The notes under the pieces were generated by a model. That model was not told the DNA's origin and did not search any database. It saw only the letters and a program-made list of their open reading frames with translations. The position numbers were made by a program, and so were the translations under genes. A DNA stretch of 64,000 nucleotides from Microscilla marina ATCC 23134. Its GTDB lineage: Bacteria > Bacteroidota > Bacteroidia > Cytophagales > Microscillaceae. Below are positions 53,806-63,190 of the stretch, in pieces (within the stretch, counting starts at the first letter, position 1; each line of letters begins with the position of its first letter). Where the stretch lies: the NCBI RefSeq assembly GCF_000169175.1, contig NZ_AAWS01000031.1, positions 1 to 64,000 on the forward strand, given 5' to 3'.

Positions 53806-54648
53806 ATGGTACCTTTAAAAATATCAGAACAAACCCTGGTGATAGAAGAAAACTGGGATCGCTGCGAGCGTGAAATAGAGCGTAGGTGGCAAGAGGGCTT
53901 TTACATTACCGACTTTGATTACGGTGATGGCGTTTATCACGTAGTAATGAGTGCTGGCACAGGTTGGAGCGAGCAATACATTGAGTCGGGCAGTGATTTT
54001 CCTGAGCGTAAAATAGAAGAAGCCTGGGACGAAGGATATGTAGTGACTAATATTGCCATTGACGACGAAGAGTGGATTTTGGTGTGCACCGCAGGTGTGC
54101 GAGGCATGGGAGGGCAAAGTTGGCAGGGTACCCAACACTTCGACGATTTTGAAGACTCTTTTCATGAGGCTTTGCACCAAGGGCTTACGATGACCAAAAT
54201 GGCTTACGATGATGAAGATGGCCTTTATATAGCCATGCTTGCCGAAAACCTGGGTTGGGAGCAACAACTGTCGTATTGGGAAGAAATAGAAGCTGATATG
54301 TACCTGGGAGGCGAGCGTCGCCGGGGCTACCAGCGTCAATATCGTAAACCCCGCAATGCTTCACACAGTCATTTTAGCGAACGCTTTGACAGGATGGGCA
54401 AAAACTGGGATCCTAACAACCGACAGGTAGAGCTGGAAGAAGAGGCAATGGTGACCGATATTATAGACCACGATGGAAATTATTTCTTTGTCGAGTCGTT
54501 CGACACCCCTTATCGTGAGCAGTGTATTCACCGTCGTGAACACTGGGATGATATAGACATGGTTGTACAAGAGCGCTGGAGTGAAGGTTTTTTTATCACT
54601 ACTGCCGCTTACATCTACGATGGTTGGGTGTTGGTGTTCTCGCGTTAA
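53806..54648 (+). CDS. Repeat protein with DUF7477-like modules
   Basis: A 280-residue cytoplasmic protein with no signal peptide. It contains about five 40-50 residue modules that begin with W-x-EGF/Y-x-IT (WQEGFYITDFDYGDGVYHVV, WDEGYVVTNIAIDDEEWILV, WSEGFFITTAAYIYDGWVLV) and contain a VMSAGTGWSEQYIES-type strand. The pattern resembles the DUF7477 repeats found at the C-terminus of plant casein-kinase-like proteins. The middle contains a basic hinge (GGERRRGYQRQYRKPR). A beta-rich interaction or ligand-binding role is likely; no catalytic residues are seen. A terminator follows. Confidence 0.75.
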   Translation: MVPLKISEQTLVIEENWDRCEREIERRWQEGFYITDFDYGDGVYHVVMSAGTGWSEQYIESGSDFPERKIEEAWDEGYVVTNIAIDDEEWILVCTAGVRGMGGQSWQGTQHFDDFEDSFHEALHQGLTMTKMAYDDEDGLYIAMLAENLGWEQQLSYWEEIEADMYLGGERRRGYQRQYRKPRNASHSHFSERFDRMGKNWDPNNRQVELEEEAMVTDIIDHDGNYFFVESFDTPYREQCIHRREHWDDIDMVVQERWSEGFFITTAAYIYDGWVLVFSR

Positions 54649-54667
54649 TCATTAAAAAAATGCCAAG

Positions 54668-54700
54668 CGCCTGCCTTAGGTTCAACTGGGCAGGTGTTTT
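54668..54700 (+). terminator. Hairpin terminator after the repeat-protein gene
   Basis: CGCCTGCC and GGCAGGTG form the stem, followed by a T-rich stretch (TTTTATTT). Confidence 0.6.
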
Positions 54701-54712
54701 ATTTAAACATGT

Positions 54713-56103
54713 ATGCATAGTAATCAAGCGGAGCAAGAAGCGTTGAACAAAAAGTTTTTGCAATTGTTGCAATCGTTCGATGAAGCCAATGTACAACTTG
54801 CTTTTACAATAGCCCAAGGCTACCCAAAACAACCCACCAGCCAAAGCCTGCACTACCAGCACTACCTGAAAACCTACCTGGAACTATACCAGTGTTTTTG
54901 CAACAAAAACGTAAAATACCTCCAGCCCAAGCACGTTGTCAGACTCAATCAAATGGAAGTGCTTAAGTCAAGACGAAAAGAGTTAACCGTTATTCCTGCG
55001 TCGGTGGGTTTTTTGGCTCATGTGATGGGGCTCGATATGGCACGCAACCGCATTGCTTATCTGCCTGCTACCATAGGGCAAATGAAAAACCTGCGCACCA
55101 TCAACTTACGCAACAACCAACTGACTACTTTGCCTCCTGAGTTTGGACAGTTGCAACAGCTCGAAGAACTACGCTTGTACAACAATCAATTAACCCAACT
55201 GCCCCATACCATAGGAAAACTGCAGCACTTGAAAGAATGCTGGTTGTATGGTAACCAACTCAAAGACCTGCCTCAGTGCATTGTGCAACTCAAAAAACTG
55301 ACTGGAATGAACCTTGGAGGCAATCGGTTTACTTATTTTCCATCAGTCATTACCCAACTCAAGCAATTAGAAAAGTTAAGCTTTTATGGTAACCAATTGA
55401 CCGAAGTATCTGAAGATATTGGGCAATTGAGTCGGCTCAATTACCTTGATCTGGGCAACAATCAGCTGACAAGCTTACCGTCTGGGTTTGGGCGTTTATC
55501 CCAACTAAAAATATTGAGTCTTTATGGCAATCATTTTACTACATTGCCGATAGCCATCCCCCAGCTTTCTCAACTAGAAGATTTAAACCTGAGTAGAAAT
55601 CAACTTAGTAATGGTTGAAAAATAAGGTATCCATTTGGAGATAGAGATTTACCACTGAGGCGAGGCATTTTTTGCGTTCGTAGCAGCGCTACGAGCAATA
55701 ACCGATGGCTACAGCTTTGCTGTGCCGAGCTCTGCCAAAGGCTAAAAATAACGAAGTATCAGTAGTAAAGGTCATTTCCTAAATCGAAAGCTTACAGTCC
55801 CGATGAATCGGGGATTATTTTTTGTCCATTACTTACTGCTTTGCCTGCTGCCATAGGGCAAATGAAGCAATTGCATACGCGCTTAAGTTGGGTCACAATT
55901 GTTTGACCGATTTGCCCCCCGAATTTGCCCAATTAGACAATCTACGTGATTTGTATTTGGGTAAAAACGCTTTTAATCGCTTGCCAAAAGTACTTAAACA
56001 GTTAAAAAAACTTCAAGTGTTGCGTTTGGGTGGGCAAAAGTATACAAGTGAAGATAAGGAAGCATTGAAAGCCGCATTACCCGATTGCTTTGTGCAGGAA
56101 TAA
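54713..56103 (+). pseudogene. Leucine-rich-repeat gene interrupted by a family B MITE
   Basis: The 5' part (54713-55607) has the helical start FLQLLQSFDEANVQLAFTIA seen in the gene at 44517, then at least nine LRRs in the LPxxIGQLxxL style. At 55607 it is cut by the element 55608-55832. Beyond it the sequence resumes as LRR (TALPAAIGQMKQL), then loses frame by one base near 55870-55880 and continues to the end with GHNCLTDLPPEFAQL, KQLKKLQVLRLGG and a normal C-terminal cap (ALPDCFVQE). Removing the element restores the upstream frame, but the later one-base loss still stops it after VTIV. Two lesions therefore inactivate the gene. Before disruption it would have been a cytoplasmic interaction protein like its paralog. 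Confidence 0.85.
55608..55832. mobile_element. MITE family B, copy 2 (225 bp), inside an LRR gene
   Basis: It starts GTAATGGTTGAAAAATAAGG and ends TTATTTTTTGTCCATTAC, an inverted pair, with TTA on both sides (55605-55607 and 55833-55835). The interior shares ACCGATGGCTACAGC, GCCGAGCTCTGCCAAAGGCT and AACGAAGTATCAG with copy 3 and a TCCCGAT-ATCGGGGA hairpin with copy 1. The insertion into coding sequence gives the cleanest proof that family B moves. Confidence 0.9.
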
Positions 56104-56685
56104 CCAACTGAAAAAATAAAAAATCACTTAAAAATACCGTCACCGCCTCAGCGAGTGTCCCCACACGCTGATCGAATCGCCAAAATTTGGATACTGAAAG
56201 ATGTTTTAGGGATAAAAAAATAGTAGCCTGACGGCTATGGTGTCTTCACCAATTGATAAATCCCGTTGTACGGGGCGATCGAAACCCTAAAATAAACCGT
56301 TTTTTAAGCTTGTGGATGAGATGATTTAGCTTTGCTGAGCACCGACATTCATCGGTATCTAAGGACTCGTAAACTCGGTTGTGAAGACACAAATCAGGGC
56401 GAAAAATAGTAGGGTAGAGTAGTTTTTTGTGTAGTTTCATGTATTTTAATTGAAACGGGAAATAATATGTAAGTTATTGTAAATAAGATGTTTAAGTGAT
56501 TTTGTGAAACTATTTTTCCTTTGAAACTTAAAAATCAGTATTTAATATTAGTGAAGCAAATCAGAAGAATTTTAGAGAATAAAATGTAAAACAAGAAGAT
56601 GTATTTGACTGGGGTAATAGGATTGCCTATTGCATAAAAGAGCCAACAAGTATATTTTATAACATCAACCAAAACATAATTTATA
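56104..56685. other. Intergenic region with an inverted repeat
   Basis: About 580 bases. A 10-bp inverted pair GTGTCTTCAC (56240-56249) and GTGAAGACAC (56381-56390) encloses the dispersed repeat E. This may be another decayed small element, but no target duplication is seen. The last 200 bases are AT-rich and should hold the promoter of the next gene. Confidence 0.45.
56339..56367 (+). repeat. Short dispersed repeat E, copy 3
   Basis: GCACCGACATTCATCGGTAT followed by CTAAGGACT matches copy 2 at 53696 with few changes and forms an ACCGA-TCGGT hairpin. Confidence 0.45.
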
Positions 56686-59528
56686 ATGAAATTATTTCAA
56701 CGTTTTATCCTTTGGCAGGTATGTAGCCTGCTATTATTTATTTTGGGTATATCGTCTGTTAGTGTAGCGCAAAATACCCCTCAAGTGATTGATATTTATA
56801 CTGGGTTCAATAACTCCAGCAACCCTTCGGAGTTAACTGCCATTGGCGACAAACTCATCTTTAATGCCACTACTTCGGGGGCAGGCAAAGAGCCTCACTT
56901 AAGCGATGGTACTGTAACGGGCACCTCTCTTGTGCAAGATGTTTTTCCGGGTACAAATAGCTCCGATTCCAGGGACTTTACGGAGTTTAAAATAGGTGGA
57001 ACCACCTATGTCTATTATTTTGCCAATGATGGCACTCAATCAGGAGCTTTGTATCGCACCAATATGGCAACCGGCACCACTGAGTTGGTGGTAAATGTAA
57101 ATCCACCAGGGAGCATCAGCAGTTCTCCAGGAGCTGGTAGCGGCAAATTTTTGGTCAATGTAAATGGTACCTTGTTTTTTGCTGGGCAAGACCCAAAAGG
57201 GAGGCAAGAATGTTTAAAAGTGATGGTACTGCCGCAGGAACCGTATTGGTTAAAGACATCAACGCTACTTCTCTGGGTTTTTTCACCATGCCTTCAAACC
57301 CCGAAAACCTGACCAACATTAACGGCAAGTTATTTTTTACGGCGGATGCTGATTTTGACGGGGGAGGAACCGCTGTAAACCGTGAGCTGTGGGTGAGCGA
57401 TGGTACTGAAGCTGGTACCTATATGGTCAAAGACATTCACCCAACTGGAAGTTCCCACCCTAGTAATTTAATAATGAAAGATGGATTTTGTTATTTCTTT
57501 GCCAACGATGGCACCAGTACTTCATTGTGGTTTAGCAACGGTACTCCTGCAGGCACTCAAAAAGTACAGTTTCCGGCAGGTACCACAGTAGACCCTACGG
57601 CTGGTTTGACATTGGCAGGCAATCAATTATTTTTTGCTGCTACCGATGCTACAAGAGGTACTGAACTCTGGTATAGCAATGGAAGCGTAGCAAACCCTAT
57701 AGATATATACCCAGGGGCAAACAGTTCTAACCCTCAAAACTTTACTCAAGTAGGAGGTGATTGTTACTTTACTGCTGTAGGCGAAGGCAAAGGTGTCGAG
57801 CTTTGGCGAAGCAATGGCACAAGCGCCTCTTTGGTCAAAGACATTCAACCTGGGTTCTTTGGCTCAAACCCCAGTAATCTCACTTCAGTAAAAGCTTCGC
57901 TAAACGGCAGTACTGTTAACCTTTTATACTTTACGGCTTTTACGGTCACCAATGGAGTTGAACTGTGGAAAAGTGATGGTACAACTTCGGGCACTTTGTT
58001 GGTAAATGACCTAAATCCTAGCGCAGCCTCGAACGCATCTAGAATTTCGCGCATTACAGCAGTACCTTTAGCTACCAATCAAGACCGTGTTTTCTTCTCG
58101 GCTTACAATGGAGATGCAAATGTAGGAACAGAATTGTGGCATACCATTGCCAATGCTACCCATCCACCCAATCCACCGGTTCCTGTACCCACTCCTGTGA
58201 GGTGTGGGGTGGGTACCCTGGTTTTGCAAGTAGAAGGAGCCACAGTTGGGCAAAAATACCGTTGGTATGCTTCTGCCGACGCTACCAGTTTTGTGAAACA
58301 ATCTATAGACCATAATGACCAATCTTTTATCACCCCTTTACTAAACGCCAGTCAGAGCTTTTATGTAAGTACAGTAAGTACTGACGGCGTATGGGAAAGC
58401 GACCGGGTAGAAGTAACCGCTCAGGTAGTGACCTCACTGCCTTCACCGATTGTGAATCACCGTCAAATATGTGGTACAGGTCAATTAGGGCTGACTGCCT
58501 CTTCTGATGCACCCATAGCCGTGCAATACCGTTGGTATGATGCACCTAACGGAGGGGTTTTATTACAACAAAGCACCAACGCTGAATATGTGGTAGAGGT
58601 ATCGGGTAGTACTACTTATTATGTGAGTGTTTATAGCGAAACCTGTGGTTTTGAAAGCACACGCACTGCTTTGATGATTACTTATTCGCCTTTAACGGGA
58701 GGCATCATAGGTGGAGGTCAAGAGGTACAAATTGGAGGGATTCCTGCTTCCATCACATCGGAGGAAGAAGCAGGAGGAGGTTTTGGGTACATTCGCTACC
58801 AGTGGCAAAGTTCAGAAAACGGCATAGATTGGCGATTGATTGCAGGCGAAGGCAACGGCGATTATCAGCCAGGTGCTTTGACTACTACTACCTACTTCCG
58901 TCGTTTGGCGTCTTCTGTCGAGTGTGGACAAACTGTGTCTAACGTGGTGAAGGTAGAGGTTGTTCCACCTTTAAATACCCCTACTTTTGAGGGACAACTC
59001 GCTGCAGTTGATACTGTGTGGGCGGTGAAACTAGCCTGGCAAAACAATGATGACCGAACCGAAGGTTTTTACCTGGAAAAAGGAGATGGAGTAAATTTTA
59101 CCCCGTTGGCTACACTTACTGCTAATGAGAATAGTTACATTGATTATGGCAGCATTTTAGGCAACAAGGCTTATTATCGCTTGCGCGCTTTCAAGGGCAG
59201 TGTGACTTCGGAGTATGTAGAGATCAGGATTGCGCCTGATCCTGAGCCATTGCCAGGCGGAGCCGGAGCAGAGGCAGGAGAAAACACTTTGGTATACCCT
59301 AACCCAGTGGGCGAAATAGCCAACATTAAGCTAGATATGCCCGAAAGCGGCCACGGTGAAATGATATTACGAAGCAATGAAGGGAGGGCAGTATTGCGGT
59401 CTTCATTTAATAAAACCTCAGAAGATGAAGCTTTTACTTTACAACTTCAGTCTATCAAACCAGGTATTTACTGGCTTGAAATTATGATTGAGGGCAAGCG
59501 GGTAGTAAAAAGAATCATTAAAAACTGA
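56686..59528 (+). pseudogene. ELWxxDGT-repeat surface protein with T9SS tail, frameshifted
   Basis: Two overlapping frames (56686-57312, then 57210-59528) form one secreted protein of about 945 residues. The first frame starts with a signal peptide (MKLFQRFILWQVCSLLLFIL) and a run of hyalin-like repeats; the second resumes with FKSDGTAAGTVLVKDINATS, the usual partner of ELWKSDGT. The change of frame lies near 57206, where one base appears to be missing before TGTTTAAA. The rest has further ELWxxDGT modules (NRELWVSDGTEAGTYMVKDI), Ig-like or fibronectin-like domains, and a T9SS sorting tail (VYPNPVGEIANIKL then KPGIYWLEI and KRIIKN). In the intact state it would be exported by the Por system and displayed on the surface. 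A sequence error is as likely as decay. Confidence 0.8.
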
Positions 59529-59564
59529 TGTTACACAGCCGTATGAAAGTATGGACTGATTAAA

Positions 59565-59605
59565 AAACAACAAAGCCACTCAATTGCTGAGTGGCTTTGT
59601 TGTTT
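59565..59605. terminator. Perfect 18-bp bidirectional terminator
   Basis: AAACAACAAAGCCACTCA and TGAGTGGCTTTGTTGTTT are exact complements separated by 5 bases, between convergent genes. Confidence 0.9.
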
Positions 59606-59651
59606 GAATTATTGTAAGAAGCGAGTCTTTTTGTTTAGAGCAACATGAGTA

Positions 59652-61280
59652 TTAGGTCTGGATAACGCCCACGTTATAGCGTTGTGTAATGGGTGCGTGA
59701 TTTGCCGCCTCAATGCCTTGAGAAATTACCTTGCGGGTGTCAAGTGGATCGATGATGGCGTCTACCCAAAGCCTTGCCGCCGAATAATAAGGCGACATTT
59801 GATTGTTATATCTATCGGTGATTTTGTTCAATAGGTTTTCCTCTTCTTCCTGAGAAATTTCCTCACCTTTGGCTTTCTTAGAGGCTGTTTGAATCTGCAA
59901 CAAGGTTTTAGCGGCAGCTTGTCCACTCATTACGGCGATTTTAGCCGTAGGCCAGGCTATCATCAAGCGTGGGTCGTAAGCTTTGCCACACATGGCATAG
60001 TTACCTGCCCCATAAGAGTTGCCTAGCACAATGGTAAATTTAGGTACGACCGAATTGGCCATTGCACTGACCATTTTAGCGCCATCTTTGATGATACCGC
60101 CGTGTTCGGAACGACTCCCTACCATAAACCCGGTAACATCTTGCAAAAACACCAATGGAATTTTTTGTTGGTTGCAAGTCATAATAAAACGGGCTGCCTT
60201 ATCAGCCGAGTCAGAGTAAATAACCCCACCCATTTGCATTTCGCCTTTTTTAGACTTGACTATTTTGCGTTGGTTTGCCACAATGCCTACCGCCCAGCCA
60301 TCTATACGCGCCCTGCCGCATACAATTGACTTGCCGTAGTTTTCTTTGTATTGGTCAAACTCCGAATTATCTACCAGGCGACTGATAATGTCTACCATGT
60401 CGTAAGGTTTGGTGCGATCGGCAGGCAACATTCCATAAATTTCTTCCTGCTTGAGTTGAGGTAGTTGCGGCTCGGCACGGTTAAAGCCCGCTTTTTCGTT
60501 GTCTCCCAACTTGTCAAAAGTACGTCTGATAGCATCCAGGCAAGACTGATCGTCAGGGAATTTATTATCTGTTACCCCCGAAATTTCGCTGTGAGTAGTA
60601 GCGCCTCCCAAGGTTTCGGCATCTACATCTTCGCCTATAGAAGACTTGACCAGGTAAGGACCCGCCAGAAAAATAGAACCTGTTCCTTCTACAATCATTG
60701 CCTCGTCTGACATAATGGGTAAGTAAGCTCCACCCGCCACGCAACTACCCATAATGGCCGATACCTGCACTATGCCCATTGCCGACATTTGAGCATTGTT
60801 GCGAAACATACGCCCAAAGTGTTCTTTGTCGGCAAATACATCGGCCTGAAGAGGAAGAAAAATTCCGGCACTGTCTACCAAATATATAATAGGCAACCTG
60901 TTTTCTATGGCAACTTCTTGAGCTCTCAGGTTCTTTTTTGCCGTAATAGGAAACCACGCCCCTGATTTTACAGTAGCGTCATTGGCTACAATTACACACT
61001 GTTTACCACTTACACGACCAATTCCCATGACCACCCCACCAGAAGGACACCCACCGTATTCGGTGTACATGTCATATCCGGTAAAAGCGCCTATTTCCAG
61101 AAACTCAGACCCTTCGTCGGTCAGGTAGGCTATGCGTTCGCGGGCAGTAAGCTTGCCCTTGGCATGTTGTTTGGCAATTCTTTTTTCGCCTCCTCCCATA
61201 GCTACCTCTTTCAGGCGGGATTTGAGCAAAAATACTTGTTGTTTGAGGTGATCTTCGTTTTTGGCAAATTCTAAATTCAT
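59652..61280 (-). CDS. Acyl-CoA carboxylase beta (carboxyltransferase) subunit, MccB-like
   Basis: A 542-residue carboxyltransferase subunit. Two crotonase-like halves are seen: RIAKQHAKGKLTARERIAYL near the start, GGCPSGGVVMGIGRVSGKQC, VDSAGIFLPLQADVF, and in the second half FLQDVTGFMVGSRSEHGGII and LGNSYGAGNYAMCGKAYDPR. These blocks match methylcrotonoyl-CoA carboxylase beta (leucine degradation) better than propionyl-CoA or acetyl-CoA forms. It transfers carboxyl from biotin to the acyl-CoA. The biotin-carboxylase subunit is not in the window. The gene is convergent with the ELWxxDGT gene across a strong terminator. Confidence 0.9.
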   Translation of the reverse strand: MNLEFAKNEDHLKQQVFLLKSRLKEVAMGGGEKRIAKQHAKGKLTARERIAYLTDEGSEFLEIGAFTGYDMYTEYGGCPSGGVVMGIGRVSGKQCVIVANDATVKSGAWFPITAKKNLRAQEVAIENRLPIIYLVDSAGIFLPLQADVFADKEHFGRMFRNNAQMSAMGIVQVSAIMGSCVAGGAYLPIMSDEAMIVEGTGSIFLAGPYLVKSSIGEDVDAETLGGATTHSEISGVTDNKFPDDQSCLDAIRRTFDKLGDNEKAGFNRAEPQLPQLKQEEIYGMLPADRTKPYDMVDIISRLVDNSEFDQYKENYGKSIVCGRARIDGWAVGIVANQRKIVKSKKGEMQMGGVIYSDSADKAARFIMTCNQQKIPLVFLQDVTGFMVGSRSEHGGIIKDGAKMVSAMANSVVPKFTIVLGNSYGAGNYAMCGKAYDPRLMIAWPTAKIAVMSGQAAAKTLLQIQTASKKAKGEEISQEEEENLLNKITDRYNNQMSPYYSAARLWVDAIIDPLDTRKVISQGIEAANHAPITQRYNVGVIQT

Positions 61281-61686
61281 AGGTCTGTTTTGGTATGCAT
61301 ATAATGAAAGTGCAAATAAAAAGAATTATACTCTATTGACAAAAAGATGGGCATGAATGAAATGATTTTATATAGCTGGGGGTAAAAAAAGTAAGTCGGC
61401 TTATTTCGCAGTGGAAGAGTTTAGTAATAGTTTTATAAAGCATGAAAGGTAGTAGTCAAGATAAAATTTGTTGATAGTGAGCAAACTTGACGTGAAATTT
61501 TTTTGCAGAATATTTTTTCAGTTAAATATTACACGTTGAGACTTAACATAATTAGGTGTTATAAGCTGTAATAACTTATAAAGTGTAGAATGCGTTATGA
61601 AAATAACTTGTATATGATTATCAAATTCATTACAAACAGGTATTTTCTTACTTATTTCTATGATATCGTATGATGCAAATACCTTA
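61281..61686. other. Intergenic region upstream of the carboxylase gene
   Basis: About 400 AT-rich bases holding the carboxylase promoter, read leftwards. No ORF, terminator or RNA gene is recognised. Confidence 0.4.
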
Positions 61687-61889
61687 GGAATGGTGAGAAA
61701 TTAAATGACCATTCCTAAGGTAGAGGTTTTGTTTTGAGACGAGGCTATTTTTTACGCCCATAACAGCGCTACGGGCAAAAACCGATGGCTACAGCTATGC
61801 TGTGCCGAGCTCTGCCAAAGGCTAAAAATAACGAAGTATCAAGGCGAAAAATCACCTATCAGAGTGAATATTTATTTTTGAACAATTCC
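61687..61889. mobile_element. MITE family B, copy 3 (203 bp)
   Basis: It starts GGAATGGTGAGAAATTAAAT and ends ATTTATTTTTGAACAATTCC with TTA on both sides (61684-61686, 61890-61892). Interior modules ACCGATGGCTACAGC, GCCGAGCTCTGCCAAAGGCT and AACGAAGTATCA equal those of copy 2. The left end also forms a perfect 13-bp hairpin with the target site included (CCTTAGGAATGGT at 61682 and ACCATTCCTAAGG at 61708). It lies 44 bases before the next ATG. Confidence 0.82.
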
Positions 61890-61933
61890 TTAGAGCCCAG
61901 TATACTGGTTTATTACGTCTTGATTTTTTACTT

Positions 61934-63061
61934 ATGAAATTTTTCGACCTGTTTTTTATAATTTTTCTACTTTCAAACCATTGGGTGCCGTCTTACTCCC
62001 AATCTTGCAATGCTTCAGTATCGGGTTTGCAAAACTGGAGTGCTTTGAGTTGGAGCTGTTCTGGTGGAGGTACTGCTCCTGTTGTTGATGGAAACACTTA
62101 TGCAGAAGATGTAACCATTAATAGCCTAGGCTCTGGCGATATATTGACAGCCAATGTAAGCGTAGTGATAGATGGTAACCTCAACATTAATGCTAGTGGA
62201 GGAGATCCTGCTTTTACAGTACCTGCCGGGGTTACTCTTCAGGTGACTGGAAACCTCAATAGTGACAATAACAATGTACTGTATACTATAGAAGGAACCT
62301 TGATTGTAGATGGTACTTTTACAGTAAAAAACGGTAATCAGTTTGCTGGCAGTGGTGCTCTGCAAGGAGGAACATTGATTGTAAAAAATAATAATGAATG
62401 TGCAGGCACTTGCCCAACCATTACTTTTGCCAGTTGCTGCGAAAACGCAGGGACAGATTGTTACCCACCAGGTTCACCCTCTCAGTTTTGCACCAACAAT
62501 AGCCCCAGTGGGCTACCTGTAGAGTTATTATTTTTTGAAGCAAAAGTTCACCAGGCAAGTGTTTGGTTAAAGTGGGCAACTATTCAAGAAAGCAACAATC
62601 AACATTTTATAGTACAGTATAGCCAGGATTTATTTAATTGGCACAACATAGATACCCTACCAGGGCAAGGCAACCATGTGGGCTTATGGCATTACAGCGT
62701 TGCCGATACACCCCGTGTCAACGGGCAGATGTATTACCGTTTACAACAACAAGATATTGATGGCGCGATGGCTTATTCACCAGTAGTCGGAGTTTGGTTA
62801 CGTGCCAATGTTATTCAACCAAAGGTATACCCCAACCCTGCTGTTGACTACCTTCAGGTACAGCTCAGCGAAGCTTTGGGCAACGTACGTATCTATTTGA
62901 TGAGTACGTTGGGAGTAGTAAAATGTCAGCAAACTGTCTCGACAGACAACGCTGGTTTTTTGCTTGTAAGAATAAATCTGATAAATTTTTCTCCAGGAGT
63001 TTATGTATTAAGGGTTGTCACAAAACAGCAGACATTCCAGCAGAAGGTTGTAGTGAAATAG
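61934..63061 (+). CDS. Secreted protein with T9SS sorting tail
   Basis: A 375-residue protein. The signal peptide (about 1-22) ends SYSQ. The mature N-terminal part (about 25-170) shows short beta-strands in series (ADVTINSLGSGDI, ANVSVVIDGNLNINASGGDP, VTLQVTGNLN, TLIVDGTFTVKNGN), which suggests a beta-helix. Next comes the block LPVELLFFEAKVHQASVWLK WATIQESNNQHFIVQYS, widespread in secreted Bacteroidota proteins, and finally a type A T9SS sorting domain (VYPNPAVDYLQVQL and PGVYVLRVV). It is surface-bound or released; the role is unknown. A MITE lies just upstream. Confidence 0.88.
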   Translation: MKFFDLFFIIFLLSNHWVPSYSQSCNASVSGLQNWSALSWSCSGGGTAPVVDGNTYAEDVTINSLGSGDILTANVSVVIDGNLNINASGGDPAFTVPAGVTLQVTGNLNSDNNNVLYTIEGTLIVDGTFTVKNGNQFAGSGALQGGTLIVKNNNECAGTCPTITFASCCENAGTDCYPPGSPSQFCTNNSPSGLPVELLFFEAKVHQASVWLKWATIQESNNQHFIVQYSQDLFNWHNIDTLPGQGNHVGLWHYSVADTPRVNGQMYYRLQQQDIDGAMAYSPVVGVWLRANVIQPKVYPNPAVDYLQVQLSEALGNVRIYLMSTLGVVKCQQTVSTDNAGFLLVRINLINFSPGVYVLRVVTKQQTFQQKVVVK

Positions 63062-63190
63062 TTGATTTTCAATACTAAAGTTTGTAACTTTCCGATTGTT
63101 TATTATATATCTTTATAGAAAATACCATTGAGGTTAGTACAAAGTACTTTTTTCAGGCTTACCTTAATGAATCCCACAAAGTTAAAAATC

